DNA from: Shewanella aestuarii | Lineage (GTDB): Bacteria > Pseudomonadota > Gammaproteobacteria > Enterobacterales > Shewanellaceae | Length of the DNA: 38,493 nt | Reading direction: 5' to 3' | Assembly (NCBI RefSeq): GCF_014647215.1 | Contig: NZ_BMOT01000017.1 | Coordinates: forward strand, 1-38,493 | Shown here: in pieces, positions 8,688 to 16,424 of the stretch | How positions within the stretch are numbered: the first letter of the stretch is position 1 | Layout: every line of letters begins with the position of its first letter | Position numbers and translations under genes: made by a program | The notes under the pieces: model-generated | The model's database searches: none | What the model was told of the DNA's origin: nothing | The model's input: only the letters and a program-made list of their open reading frames with translations

Positions 8688-9287
8688 ATGTTGGCTAAAT
8701 TGTTTGAAAAACTGAAGTTAGTTTGGACGGTAGTTAATCGTCCAAGCGTTCACTACAGTCTTGGGTTTTTGACATTAGGTGGTTTCGTGGCAGGGGTTAT
8801 CTTTTGGGGTGGATTTAACACTGCTCTAGAGGTGACCAACCAAGAGAAATTCTGTATTGGTTGCCATGAAATGGAAAACAACGTCTATCAGGAATTACAA
8901 AGTACGATCCACTTTACTAACCGTAGTGGTGTACGTGCAACTTGTCCTGATTGTCATGTTCCCCATAACTGGACTGATAAAATTGCCCGTAAAATGCAGG
9001 CTTCTAAAGAAGTTTGGGGTAAAGTCTTCGGCACGATCAATACTCGTGAAAAATTTGAAGGTAAGCGCCGTGAATTGGCAGAGCATGAGTGGGATCGTTT
9101 AAAAGCCAATGATTCGCTTGAATGTCGTAACTGTCATAACTTCGATTACATGGATTTCACTCGTCAATCTAAGCGTGCATCTCAAATGCATTCTACCTCG
9201 CTGGCAAGTGGTGAAAAAACTTGTATCGATTGTCATAAAGGTATCGCCCATCAATTACCTGATATGGCCGGTGTAGAAGGCTTCTAA
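8688..9287 (+). CDS. napC: NapC, membrane-anchored tetraheme quinol dehydrogenase
   Basis: A NapC/NirT-family cytochrome of 199 aa that oxidises quinol at the membrane and delivers electrons to NapB. One N-terminal transmembrane helix spans about 24-45 and anchors the periplasmic heme domain. Four heme motifs are visible: CIGCH (56-60), CPDCH (86-90), CRNCH (146-150) and CIDCH (179-183). A dedicated NapC means the operon does not have to rely on CymA, the general quinol dehydrogenase of Shewanella. It is the last gene of napEDABC and is followed by a strong terminator. Confidence 0.96.
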   Translation: MLAKLFEKLKLVWTVVNRPSVHYSLGFLTLGGFVAGVIFWGGFNTALEVTNQEKFCIGCHEMENNVYQELQSTIHFTNRSGVRATCPDCHVPHNWTDKIARKMQASKEVWGKVFGTINTREKFEGKRRELAEHEWDRLKANDSLECRNCHNFDYMDFTRQSKRASQMHSTSLASGEKTCIDCHKGIAHQLPDMAGVEGF

Positions 9288-9312
9288 AATAAGTCATTAT
9301 TTTGCAATATTG

Positions 9313-9338
9313 AAAAGACCAGCTTGCTGGTCTTTTTT
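9313..9338 (+). terminator. rho-independent terminator of the nap operon
   Basis: A perfect 11-bp stem (AAAAGACCAGC at 9313-9323 and GCTGGTCTTTT at 9326-9336) with a two-base loop runs into six T residues. It starts 26 bases after the napC stop. The A-rich left arm gives it some bidirectional character. Confidence 0.92.
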
Positions 9339-9463
9339 ATGTCAAAAATTCAATATAAGTCTCGCTTAGGTGCTCGTCTTTTTATTTTTCAACTATGATT
9401 AATTTGTTTTAGTTAACTATTTCTTCTGATTTAGCTATTTTCGACACGAGGGATTTTATCAGC

Positions 9464-11233
9464 GTGAAATTACCTTTATTGAATGTTAGTAAAATATTGT
9501 TGGCCATCTTGTGGGCGTTATGCGCAATTTCAGCGCAGGCTCAAATAGACACAACATCCTCAAAAATGAGTCAAAATGATGGCAAATTAATCGCCGTTGC
9601 TATGAACTCGAACATTCCAGATTGGATAACGCAAGAGTTACAACCCAGCACGCTATCATTAAGCCAGCAGCAACAAGAGTTGCAGTGGTTTAAATCTCAG
9701 GCAGTGCCTTTTGCTGGTTTAACGATTCGTGTTGTGTCTGAACATATTGATACCCATGTTTATGAATCTGAAGTGCTTGCAAAAGCATTTTATGACTTAA
9801 CTGGAATTCATGTCATCCATGAACTAACTGGAGAAGATGATGTTATAAAAAAAATATCGGCACAAATGGTAACGGGTTTAAACTTATATGATGCTTACAT
9901 AAACGATAGTGACCTTATAGGGAGTCATTCTCGTAGTGGCGCGATCACCACGATATCAGAACTGCTAACATTCGAATTTGGTCAATATACTTTACCTACA
10001 CTGGATTTAAATGACTTTATTGGCTTACAGTTTACCAGTGATCCCTTTGGGGTCATTTATCAATTACCCGATCAACAATTTGCTAATTTATATTGGTATC
10101 GTAGCGATTGGTTCGAGAATTCAAACTTTAAATCTCAATTTAAGCTGCAATATGGTTATGAATTAGGCGTTCCGCAAAATTGGCAAGCCTATGAAGATAT
10201 CGCGCGCTTTTTTAGCGAAGATATCAACACTATTGATGGTATTCGAATTTATGGCCATATGGATTATGCAGCGACAGATCCTTCTCTAGGATGGCGGATA
10301 TCAGATGCGTGGCTGTCCATGGCTGGAGTGGGTGATGTCGGATTACCCAATGGTCTGCCTGTCGATGAGTGGGGGATTAGAGTTGAGCACTGTCATCCAG
10401 CAGGTGCGAGCGTTGCCAGAGGTGGGGCGCTAAACAGTCCTGCAGCCGTATATGCCATAGAAAAATTTGTTGATTGGCTTAAGTATGCCCCTGATGAAGC
10501 GAAATCGCTAACTTTTTCAGAAGCTGGAAAATGGTTAGCGACCGGTAAAATTGCCCAGCAAATATTTTGGTATTCAGCGTTTGTTGGTGATTTAAATCGT
10601 CCTAATTTACCCATTATGGATGCTCAAGGTTTCCCTAAATGGAAAGTGGCTCCATCGCCTGTAGGTAAGTACTGGAAAAAAGGTATGAAATCAGGCTACC
10701 AAGATGCAGGCTCGTGGACATTTTTGAAAAACACCCCTAAAGAAAGGCAAATAGCGGCTTGGTTATATGCACAATTTTTGGTATCAAAATCGGTTTCGTT
10801 GAAAAAAACCTTAGTGGGATTCACCCCCATTCGTTTGTCAGATCTTGAATCAAATGTCATGAGTGAAAAAGCCCCTTACCTTGGTGGCTTAGTCGAGTTT
10901 TATCGCAGCAATGCTAGAAATGTTTGGACCCCAACGGGCAGTAATGTTCCCGACTATCCCAATATGGCCGGCTTTTGGTGGCAATATGTCAGTAAAATTG
11001 TTGATGGCACCTATAGCGCTAAACAAGGCTTAGATGCCTTTGCTAAACGAGTCGATGAACATTTAGCCCAACTTGAACAAACCATGGTTAATGCCAAGTG
11101 CGCCCCAAAAATGAATCCGATTAAAGATGAAGCATGGTGGTTATCTCAACCAGGTTCACCTAAGCCAATAAATCAACAAGTGATAAAAGGCCAGACATTG
11201 CCCTATGAGGAGGCTATTCGTGTTTGGAACTAA
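9464..11233 (+). CDS. orphan GlpV-like ABC substrate-binding protein (glycerol/polyol type)
   Basis: A large periplasmic binding protein of 589 aa with a GTG start (ACGAGGGA about ten bases upstream) and a Sec signal peptide ending ISAQAQ at about 27. It belongs to the family-1 extracellular solute-binding proteins. Several blocks agree with what I recall of the GlpV group that serves glycerol ABC transporters in rhizobia: IYGHMDYAATDPSLGWR (about 262-278), GLPNGLPVDEWGIRV (293-307), and the later WTPTGSNVPDYPN and PGSPKP. It has no permease or ATPase neighbour. Instead it overlaps a second binding-protein gene, which suggests ligand sensing or a transporter encoded elsewhere. The exact ligand is not shown by the sequence. 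Confidence 0.72.
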   Translation: MKLPLLNVSKILLAILWALCAISAQAQIDTTSSKMSQNDGKLIAVAMNSNIPDWITQELQPSTLSLSQQQQELQWFKSQAVPFAGLTIRVVSEHIDTHVYESEVLAKAFYDLTGIHVIHELTGEDDVIKKISAQMVTGLNLYDAYINDSDLIGSHSRSGAITTISELLTFEFGQYTLPTLDLNDFIGLQFTSDPFGVIYQLPDQQFANLYWYRSDWFENSNFKSQFKLQYGYELGVPQNWQAYEDIARFFSEDINTIDGIRIYGHMDYAATDPSLGWRISDAWLSMAGVGDVGLPNGLPVDEWGIRVEHCHPAGASVARGGALNSPAAVYAIEKFVDWLKYAPDEAKSLTFSEAGKWLATGKIAQQIFWYSAFVGDLNRPNLPIMDAQGFPKWKVAPSPVGKYWKKGMKSGYQDAGSWTFLKNTPKERQIAAWLYAQFLVSKSVSLKKTLVGFTPIRLSDLESNVMSEKAPYLGGLVEFYRSNARNVWTPTGSNVPDYPNMAGFWWQYVSKIVDGTYSAKQGLDAFAKRVDEHLAQLEQTMVNAKCAPKMNPIKDEAWWLSQPGSPKPINQQVIKGQTLPYEEAIRVWN

Positions 11234-11945
11234 GTTACTATTAATCACATTACTATCAATGTATTCACTGAGGGTATTCCCTGCGGATAAATTGACCTTA
11301 ATCACTTATTCTGAGGTGCCTTTTGCTACTCAAGAAGGGAATAACAAAAAAGGTCTAGTCATTGAGTTTATTAATGCTTTATTCAAGCAAACAGATCTTG
11401 AATATGACATTGTATTTTTGCCACTTAAGCGTGGTATGTCGATGGCAGAATCCGACCTCAATACTTGTGTTCTACCCATAGAGCGTAACCAACATCGTGA
11501 AGTTCACTACACTTGGATTGGGCCTGTGATGATTTCTCGATACGGATTATTCAGTGTCGACCAGTCGCAACCACAATTAGCTTCCTTAAGTGATGCAAAG
11601 TTAGCCAGTATTGGCAGTTTTTTGGGCAGCGGCATAGGTGAGTATTTGACCCACTTTGGTTACCAAGTTGATTTAACCAACAATGACAACTTGAATGTTA
11701 AGAAATTACAACGGGGAAGAATTGATTTTTGGGCGGCGGATCTTGTTAGTGCTAAAGCGATAATGGCTGATAATGATGCCGATTTTGGCGAGCCTAAAAT
11801 CATTTTTTTTACATCGATAAGAGCAATGGCTTGCCATATTGATTTACAGGTTGAAACTCAAAATAAACTCAACCATGCGTTACTGCATTTGTATAAAAGT
11901 GGTTATATGGCTGAGTTGCATCAAAAATACGGTTTAGCATTATGA
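11220..11945 (+). CDS. periplasmic substrate-binding protein, family 3 (SBP_bac_3)
   Basis: A small periplasmic binding protein of 241 aa in the amino-acid/polar-solute family 3 fold. A signal peptide (about 1-22, LLLITLLSMYSLRVFPA) precedes LTLITYSEVPFATQEGNNKK, a typical first strand with an aromatic-Pro binding region. IEFINALFKQ and RGRIDFWAADLVSAKAI follow, as in other lobes of this fold. I chose GTG 11220 because AGGAGG (11208-11213) lies six bases upstream; the ATG at 11205 would include that site in the coding sequence. It overlaps the upstream GlpV-like gene by 14 bases, indicating translational coupling. No transporter genes are adjacent. Ligand unknown. Confidence 0.8.
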   Translation: MFGTKLLLITLLSMYSLRVFPADKLTLITYSEVPFATQEGNNKKGLVIEFINALFKQTDLEYDIVFLPLKRGMSMAESDLNTCVLPIERNQHREVHYTWIGPVMISRYGLFSVDQSQPQLASLSDAKLASIGSFLGSGIGEYLTHFGYQVDLTNNDNLNVKKLQRGRIDFWAADLVSAKAIMADNDADFGEPKIIFFTSIRAMACHIDLQVETQNKLNHALLHLYKSGYMAELHQKYGLAL

Positions 11946-11969
11946 GGCTATCTATGGGTTAGCCTCATA
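11941..11969. terminator. hairpin between convergent binding-protein and ddl genes
   Basis: The perfect 10-bp arms TATGAGGCTA (11941-11950) and TAGCCTCATA (11960-11969) flank a nine-base loop. The left arm includes the stop codon of the binding-protein gene, and ddl ends 15 bases further on. No T-run is present, so function as a bidirectional terminator is inferred from position and symmetry. Confidence 0.55.
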
Positions 11970-11983
11970 TAAACCAGCAAGAC

Positions 11984-12988
11984 TTAGCTTAATTGTGACT
12001 CGATAATTTCGGTTAAATAGGTACTAAAATCATGTCCGTGGTGCTCTAACATTTTTGGAAACATCGAAATGGGGGTTAACCCAGGGAAGGTATTAATTTC
12101 ATTCAATAAAATTTGATTGTCTGCGGTTAAAAAGAAATCAATTCTCGATAAATGGCGTAGCTTTAAACCTTTAAATGCTTTAATAGCATAGGCACGAATT
12201 TGATCGCTAATGTCATCAGCAATATTAATCGCTTCAATATAGGTTTTAGCTTTGCTGTCGGTGGCGTATTTTTCATCAAATGTGTAAAAGTTATTAGTAT
12301 CACATACAATTTCACCTGGCTTGGTCGCCACAATTTCTCCTTGATACTCATATACGGCAACTTCCAGTTCTCTAGCCACAATGGTTTGTTCAACAACTAC
12401 GTAAGGAGAGTAGCCGAATGCCTCTTTTAATATGTTGGCGATGTCAGCTTTATTGTCTACTTTATAGCACCCCACAGAAGAGCCCTGAGAAGCGGCTTTA
12501 ATAAATAATGATCCCCATTTATCAAATGCTGCATTAGCTTGTGCTATGGCTTCATCATCATATTGGTGCAAGAAAATATAGGGGGTATTTGGGACGCCTA
12601 AAGCGCTAAACCACATTTTTGCGGTAATTTTATTAAAGCAATTGCTGGATGCTTCTGACTCACAGCCGAAGTAAGGTAATTGAATTAAATTAAAATAAGA
12701 TTGGATATCACCCGTTTCAGCAGGGTAGCCATGAATACAGGGAATAACATAATCAACTGGCCAAGCGGGAATGGCATCATCTTCAAAACGCACTTCACGG
12801 CGGTTTGTTAATTCACACACTTTACCGTCTTGGGTTTTATAATGTCCTTGTTTATCTAGCTCTAAGCGTAATACCGAGAATTTATCTGACTTTGCTAGCG
12901 ATGATTCAAAAAACTTAACCGACATCAATGATATATCGTGCTCAGCGCCACCACCGCCACATAAAAGTAGCAGATTTATTTTGGGCAT
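11984..12988 (-). CDS. ddl: D-alanine--D-alanine ligase
   Basis: An ATP-grasp ligase of 334 aa that joins two D-alanines for peptidoglycan precursors in the cytoplasm. [10 protein letters not shown] (11-20) is the N-terminal binding signature, [16 protein letters not shown] (about 162-176) holds the serine loop, and [18 protein letters not shown] (296-313) contains the metal- and dipeptide-binding residues. The start is supported by AGGAG six bases before the ATG. The length fits the Ddl family. It stands alone between two binding-protein genes and away from the cell-wall (dcw) cluster, so it is probably a stand-alone DdlA-like copy. Confidence 0.93.
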   Translation of the reverse strand: MPKINLLLLCGGGGAEHDISLMSVKFFESSLAKSDKFSVLRLELDKQGHYKTQDGKVCELTNRREVRFEDDAIPAWPVDYVIPCIHGYPAETGDIQSYFNLIQLPYFGCESEASSNCFNKITAKMWFSALGVPNTPYIFLHQYDDEAIAQANAAFDKWGSLFIKAASQGSSVGCYKVDNKADIANILKEAFGYSPYVVVEQTIVARELEVAVYEYQGEIVATKPGEIVCDTNNFYTFDEKYATDSKAKTYIEAINIADDISDQIRAYAIKAFKGLKLRHLSRIDFFLTADNQILLNEINTFPGLTPISMFPKMLEHHGHDFSTYLTEIIESQLS

Positions 12989-13448
12989 GATTACTCCTAA
13001 AAAGAAAATATTGGGCTAGATAAATGCGCCCGAAAATGACCTGCTTATGATAAAGATCCAATGAGGGGTATGGCAAGTAAGGGTTAAGAATTATTTAAGC
13101 TCAACTCGGATAAAAGGTGAATAAAACAGATTGGCATGGTTTACATACGATTTGTTACATTGAAATTTGCACTGTTAGCTGATCATAGGACGAGTTGACG
13201 CGTCAATGATAAGTCAATTTCGAGTGAATGCAGCGACTTAGCGATGCAAAACCTTGTTTGATATACATTTATCCATCGAATAGAGACTATTGAGCCATTA
13301 AGTATTAAAACTGAGGACTCGGTAGTGATACCGAGCTCAATAAGTGTATCCTAACATCTGGTGTTAAAAAATTGTTGTGACTCATGGTCTTTACTATTAT
13401 AAAGTTAACCAATTGATTTTTCGGAGGCGTTGTATTGACGTGGTTGGG
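12989..13448. other. 460-base non-coding region between ddl and a binding-protein gene
   Basis: This divergent gap must hold the promoters of ddl (leftward) and of the binding-protein gene (rightward). Two symmetric sequences stand out: the 12-base perfect palindrome TTGACGCGTCAA (13195-13206), and a stem-loop with arms CTCGGTA and TACCGAG around GTGA (13318-13335). I see no convincing small gene. The frame running from 13377 into the downstream gene is probably leader sequence, not coding. Confidence 0.5.
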
Positions 13449-14177
13449 ATGAAAAAATATTTAGTGTTATTATTTGCTTCCTTGCTGGCATGCAACGTTT
13501 CGGCTGCAGAGAAAATTGTTTTTTTTACTGAAAGTTATCCGCCATTTCAATCTATGAATGAACGAGGAGAGCTAGTTGGGTGTTCGATAGACATTTTGGC
13601 GGCACTTCAGAAGCATATAGACTTTGTTATTGATATTCAGATGATACCTTGGGGACGTGCTTATCGGGATGCTAAACATCAACCGAATACATTCATTTTT
13701 ACCATTGGTAAAACAAAGAATAGAATGAATTATTTTATTTGGGTCGATGATTTATATTGGGTTCAAGATGCCCTATATAAAAAGAAAGGCCGAAATGATA
13801 TTACTATTGCCTCTATTGCAGATGCCAGTCGTTATAGCATTGCTATTCCACGTGCAGACGTTGCCTTAGAAAGGCTAAATCTTAATTCTGACTCAGAAAA
13901 TGTCTACTTTGTATCAGATCAGACTCGTGCACTACAAATGCTTAATTATGACCGCGTTGATTTACACTACAACAACACTATAGGCTTTAAAGAGGAAGTT
14001 AAACTCAGTGGCTTTACTGAAGATAACTTTGAAATTGCTTATACCGTTAATAATATGCAACTAGGAATTGCTACGCATTTGCAAACCGACCCTAAATTAA
14101 TCCATCAACTTCGTCAGGCTATGATTGATATTCGACATTCTGGAGAGCTGGACGTCATTAATAATAATTGCTTTTAG
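13449..14177 (+). CDS. periplasmic substrate-binding protein, family 3 (second copy)
   Basis: A 242-aa protein with a clear signal peptide (KKYLVLLFASLLACNVSAA, about 2-20) followed by EKIVFFTESYPPFQSMNERG, the typical N-terminal strand and Pro-Pro-Phe turn of family-3 binding proteins. LVGCSIDILAALQKH and MIPWGRAYRDAKHQ continue the fold. I start it at ATG 13449 because the signal peptide begins there; a frame open back to 13377 adds 24 residues before the signal and is unlikely. The ribosome-binding site is weak, with GGAGG at 13423-13427 too far upstream. It is an orphan with no adjacent transporter. Ligand unknown, possibly an amino acid. Confidence 0.78.
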   Translation: MKKYLVLLFASLLACNVSAAEKIVFFTESYPPFQSMNERGELVGCSIDILAALQKHIDFVIDIQMIPWGRAYRDAKHQPNTFIFTIGKTKNRMNYFIWVDDLYWVQDALYKKKGRNDITIASIADASRYSIAIPRADVALERLNLNSDSENVYFVSDQTRALQMLNYDRVDLHYNNTIGFKEEVKLSGFTEDNFEIAYTVNNMQLGIATHLQTDPKLIHQLRQAMIDIRHSGELDVINNNCF

Positions 14178-14191
14178 TAAACAAGCTTGCT

Positions 14192-14222
14192 CGGGTTAAT
14201 TAATGCATATCAACCCGTTTTT
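14192..14222 (+). terminator. rho-independent terminator after the second family-3 gene
   Basis: CGGGTT (14192-14197) and AACCCG (14212-14217) form a 6-bp GC-containing stem with a 14-base AT-rich loop, followed by TTTTT. It lies 15 bases after the stop codon and before the convergent recD. Confidence 0.65.
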
Positions 14223-14377
14223 GCTCAGTTAACTGTAATTCATTTACTTTTAATAGACTCGCTATAGATCCGCAATATTATCAACACAAAGTTCAGTTTA
14301 ACTTTAAGTGATTGAATATTAATTTGTTAATTGTTGTTTATTCAGCAATTAACCCGAGCGAACCGTAAATAGCATCC

Positions 14378-16423
14378 CTACGCCTTGGTGTCACCATCCC
14401 ATAATCTTATTGCTAAACCCGATGAGCGTAGGGTGATTTGTTTCGCGCAACGTTCAAAAACCGCAGCACTGCCCAAACAATAAAAATGATTTTTAGCGCG
14501 GGTAATGGCGGTGTAAAGCAATTCTTTAGTCAGTAATTGCCACTGTGCAATACTAGGGCGCGGTGGCAGTACAAAACTCACTTGATCAAACTCGCTGCCT
14601 TGCGATTTATGTACTGTCATCGCAAAACAAGTATCATGTTTAGGTAGTCTTGCAGGTAACACTTTTAATAAACTGCCATCAGCTTGAATGAAATGTGCCA
14701 TTAAGCGTTTAGGGTTGTGTTGATCTTGTAATATTAAGCCGATATCGCCATTAAATAGGCCCAAATTGTAATCATTATTTTGAATGATAATCGGCCGACC
14801 AAGATAGAATTCCTGTTTAGAGTCGATAAGTTTTGCCTGACGTAAACTGTCGGTAATCGCTAAATTCATACCTTCAACCCCGTATTCAGATGCGCGCATG
14901 GCACATAACATACGATATTGATTATATTGTTCAATAATCTGTTCAGCACCATAGATTGCAGTATTAGGTAAATTATTTGCAAACACACCTTGATTGAATT
15001 GGATCATTTGCAAATATGGCTGATAAGCGCTCACAGATAAGGCGAGTAATTGCTGCTTGCCAGAGTTTTCTTGGTGAGTATTGATTTGGTGCTCAAACCA
15101 ATTCAGTTCGTTATAACCGTGGCGCCAAACCTGGCGAATTTTTGCAATGTCAGTGCTATTGACTGCATTGGCTAATTGACCAATTCCGGCATCCCCTTTA
15201 AAGCGATGGCTATGCATTAACATACACAGGCTATCACCAAATAAGCTTTTATTATCAATAAACTGACTGACATCTTGTTGGGTTAATCGCTGGATATGTT
15301 TTGCTTGTTCTGGGCTGTATCGCATACGCCAGCTGGAGCTATCTATTTGGTTTTCAATTGGTCTTGCGACCTGTAAACCCTGACAAATATCGGCTAACAC
15401 GGCCCCCGCTTCTACAGATGCAAGTTGATCTTGATCGCCGAGTAAAATTAATCTGGCATGAGTAGGTAAAGCACTGAGTAACTTATACATCATAGGTAAA
15501 TCGACCATAGAGGCTTCATCAATAACCAGTAAATCAAGGCGCAAAGGATTATCTTTGTTATGCCGAAAATGGTGTGAATGTGGAATAACCCCTAATAATC
15601 GATGCAGAGTTGCTGCCTCTTCGGGAATGGCTTCTAAAGCCGTTAGTAAGGCTTGAGGCTGGCAGTTGTCATTGAGACTTTGTCTTAGGCGGTTTTTAGA
15701 GGCTTTAATTGACTCACTTAGTCTGGCTGCGGCTTTACCTGTTGGCGCAACTAACCTGATGGTCATATTTTGTTGCGTCAATAACAGCAATAATAATTTA
15801 GTCACAGTGGTTGTTTTACCTGTGCCAGGTCCGCCGGTTATTACCGCTAGTGCTTTGGTTAATGCCGTTGCTGTTGCAATTTTTTGCCAATCAAATTGGC
15901 CGTGATGATGAGGCTCTTGTGGAAATAAATCATCCAAAAAACCAGGTAGCAAAGGGTTGTCGGCATTAACATTTACCTGGGTTAACTGGAGTAACTTTTG
16001 CGCGACCTGGGTTTCAAAAAAATAGTACTTATTCAGATATAGCCTATCAAACTCAATAATCATCGGGGTATTGTCCCCAGGTTGACCAATGGCGTTAAAC
16101 GCACTGATTTGAGTAATCAACTCAGTATGACTTTGCTGGATCTGGCACGAGGATGCCGTTGCTATTGCAAATGGATGTGTGCCAATGTCTTCAGCCATTG
16201 GGTTGTCTAGCACAATATTGTTCAACACAAGGCAACTGTGTTGGTTGGATAATTGCTGGCTGAGTAAAGTGCAGATCAATAAAAATAAAGGGTAGCATTC
16301 ATCCGCTGCGTCAATATGCTCAATCTCGGCTAATTCCAGCGCAAAATGCCTGTCTAATGCAGTGATTAATTTCGCGTCTTGCCATTTTTTTAGCAAAGTG
16401 TTCATTGGCTGAGTTGTTATCAT
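14378..16423 (-). CDS. recD: RecD, alpha subunit of exodeoxyribonuclease V
   Basis: A 681-aa superfamily-1B helicase, the 5'-3' motor of RecBCD that processes double-strand breaks. Walker A GGPGTGKT lies at about 197-204 and the Walker B-type sequence LLVIDEASMVDLP at about 298-310. A C-terminal UvrD-like motif, FAMTVHKSQGSEFDQVSFVL, contacts DNA and ATP. The N-terminal 150 residues match the RecB-interacting region. I chose ATG 16423, one base after the recB stop (TAG-T-ATG), with GGAG ten bases upstream; a TTG at 16444 would extend into recB. It is last in the recC-recB-recD operon and tightly coupled to recB. Confidence 0.93.
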   Translation of the reverse strand: MITTQPMNTLLKKWQDAKLITALDRHFALELAEIEHIDAADECYPLFLLICTLLSQQLSNQHSCLVLNNIVLDNPMAEDIGTHPFAIATASSCQIQQSHTELITQISAFNAIGQPGDNTPMIIEFDRLYLNKYYFFETQVAQKLLQLTQVNVNADNPLLPGFLDDLFPQEPHHHGQFDWQKIATATALTKALAVITGGPGTGKTTTVTKLLLLLLTQQNMTIRLVAPTGKAAARLSESIKASKNRLRQSLNDNCQPQALLTALEAIPEEAATLHRLLGVIPHSHHFRHNKDNPLRLDLLVIDEASMVDLPMMYKLLSALPTHARLILLGDQDQLASVEAGAVLADICQGLQVARPIENQIDSSSWRMRYSPEQAKHIQRLTQQDVSQFIDNKSLFGDSLCMLMHSHRFKGDAGIGQLANAVNSTDIAKIRQVWRHGYNELNWFEHQINTHQENSGKQQLLALSVSAYQPYLQMIQFNQGVFANNLPNTAIYGAEQIIEQYNQYRMLCAMRASEYGVEGMNLAITDSLRQAKLIDSKQEFYLGRPIIIQNNDYNLGLFNGDIGLILQDQHNPKRLMAHFIQADGSLLKVLPARLPKHDTCFAMTVHKSQGSEFDQVSFVLPPRPSIAQWQLLTKELLYTAITRAKNHFYCLGSAAVFERCAKQITLRSSGLAIRLWDGDTKA

Positions 16424-16424
16424 A

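Noticed and set aside
13377..13448. N-terminal extension of 24 codons on the second family-3 binding protein
   Set aside because: It would place polar residues before a standard signal peptide, and the natural signal begins at ATG 13449.
9464..14177. A complete ABC transporter operon around the binding proteins
   Set aside because: No permease or ATPase frame is present on either strand between napC and recD; ddl is the only other gene.
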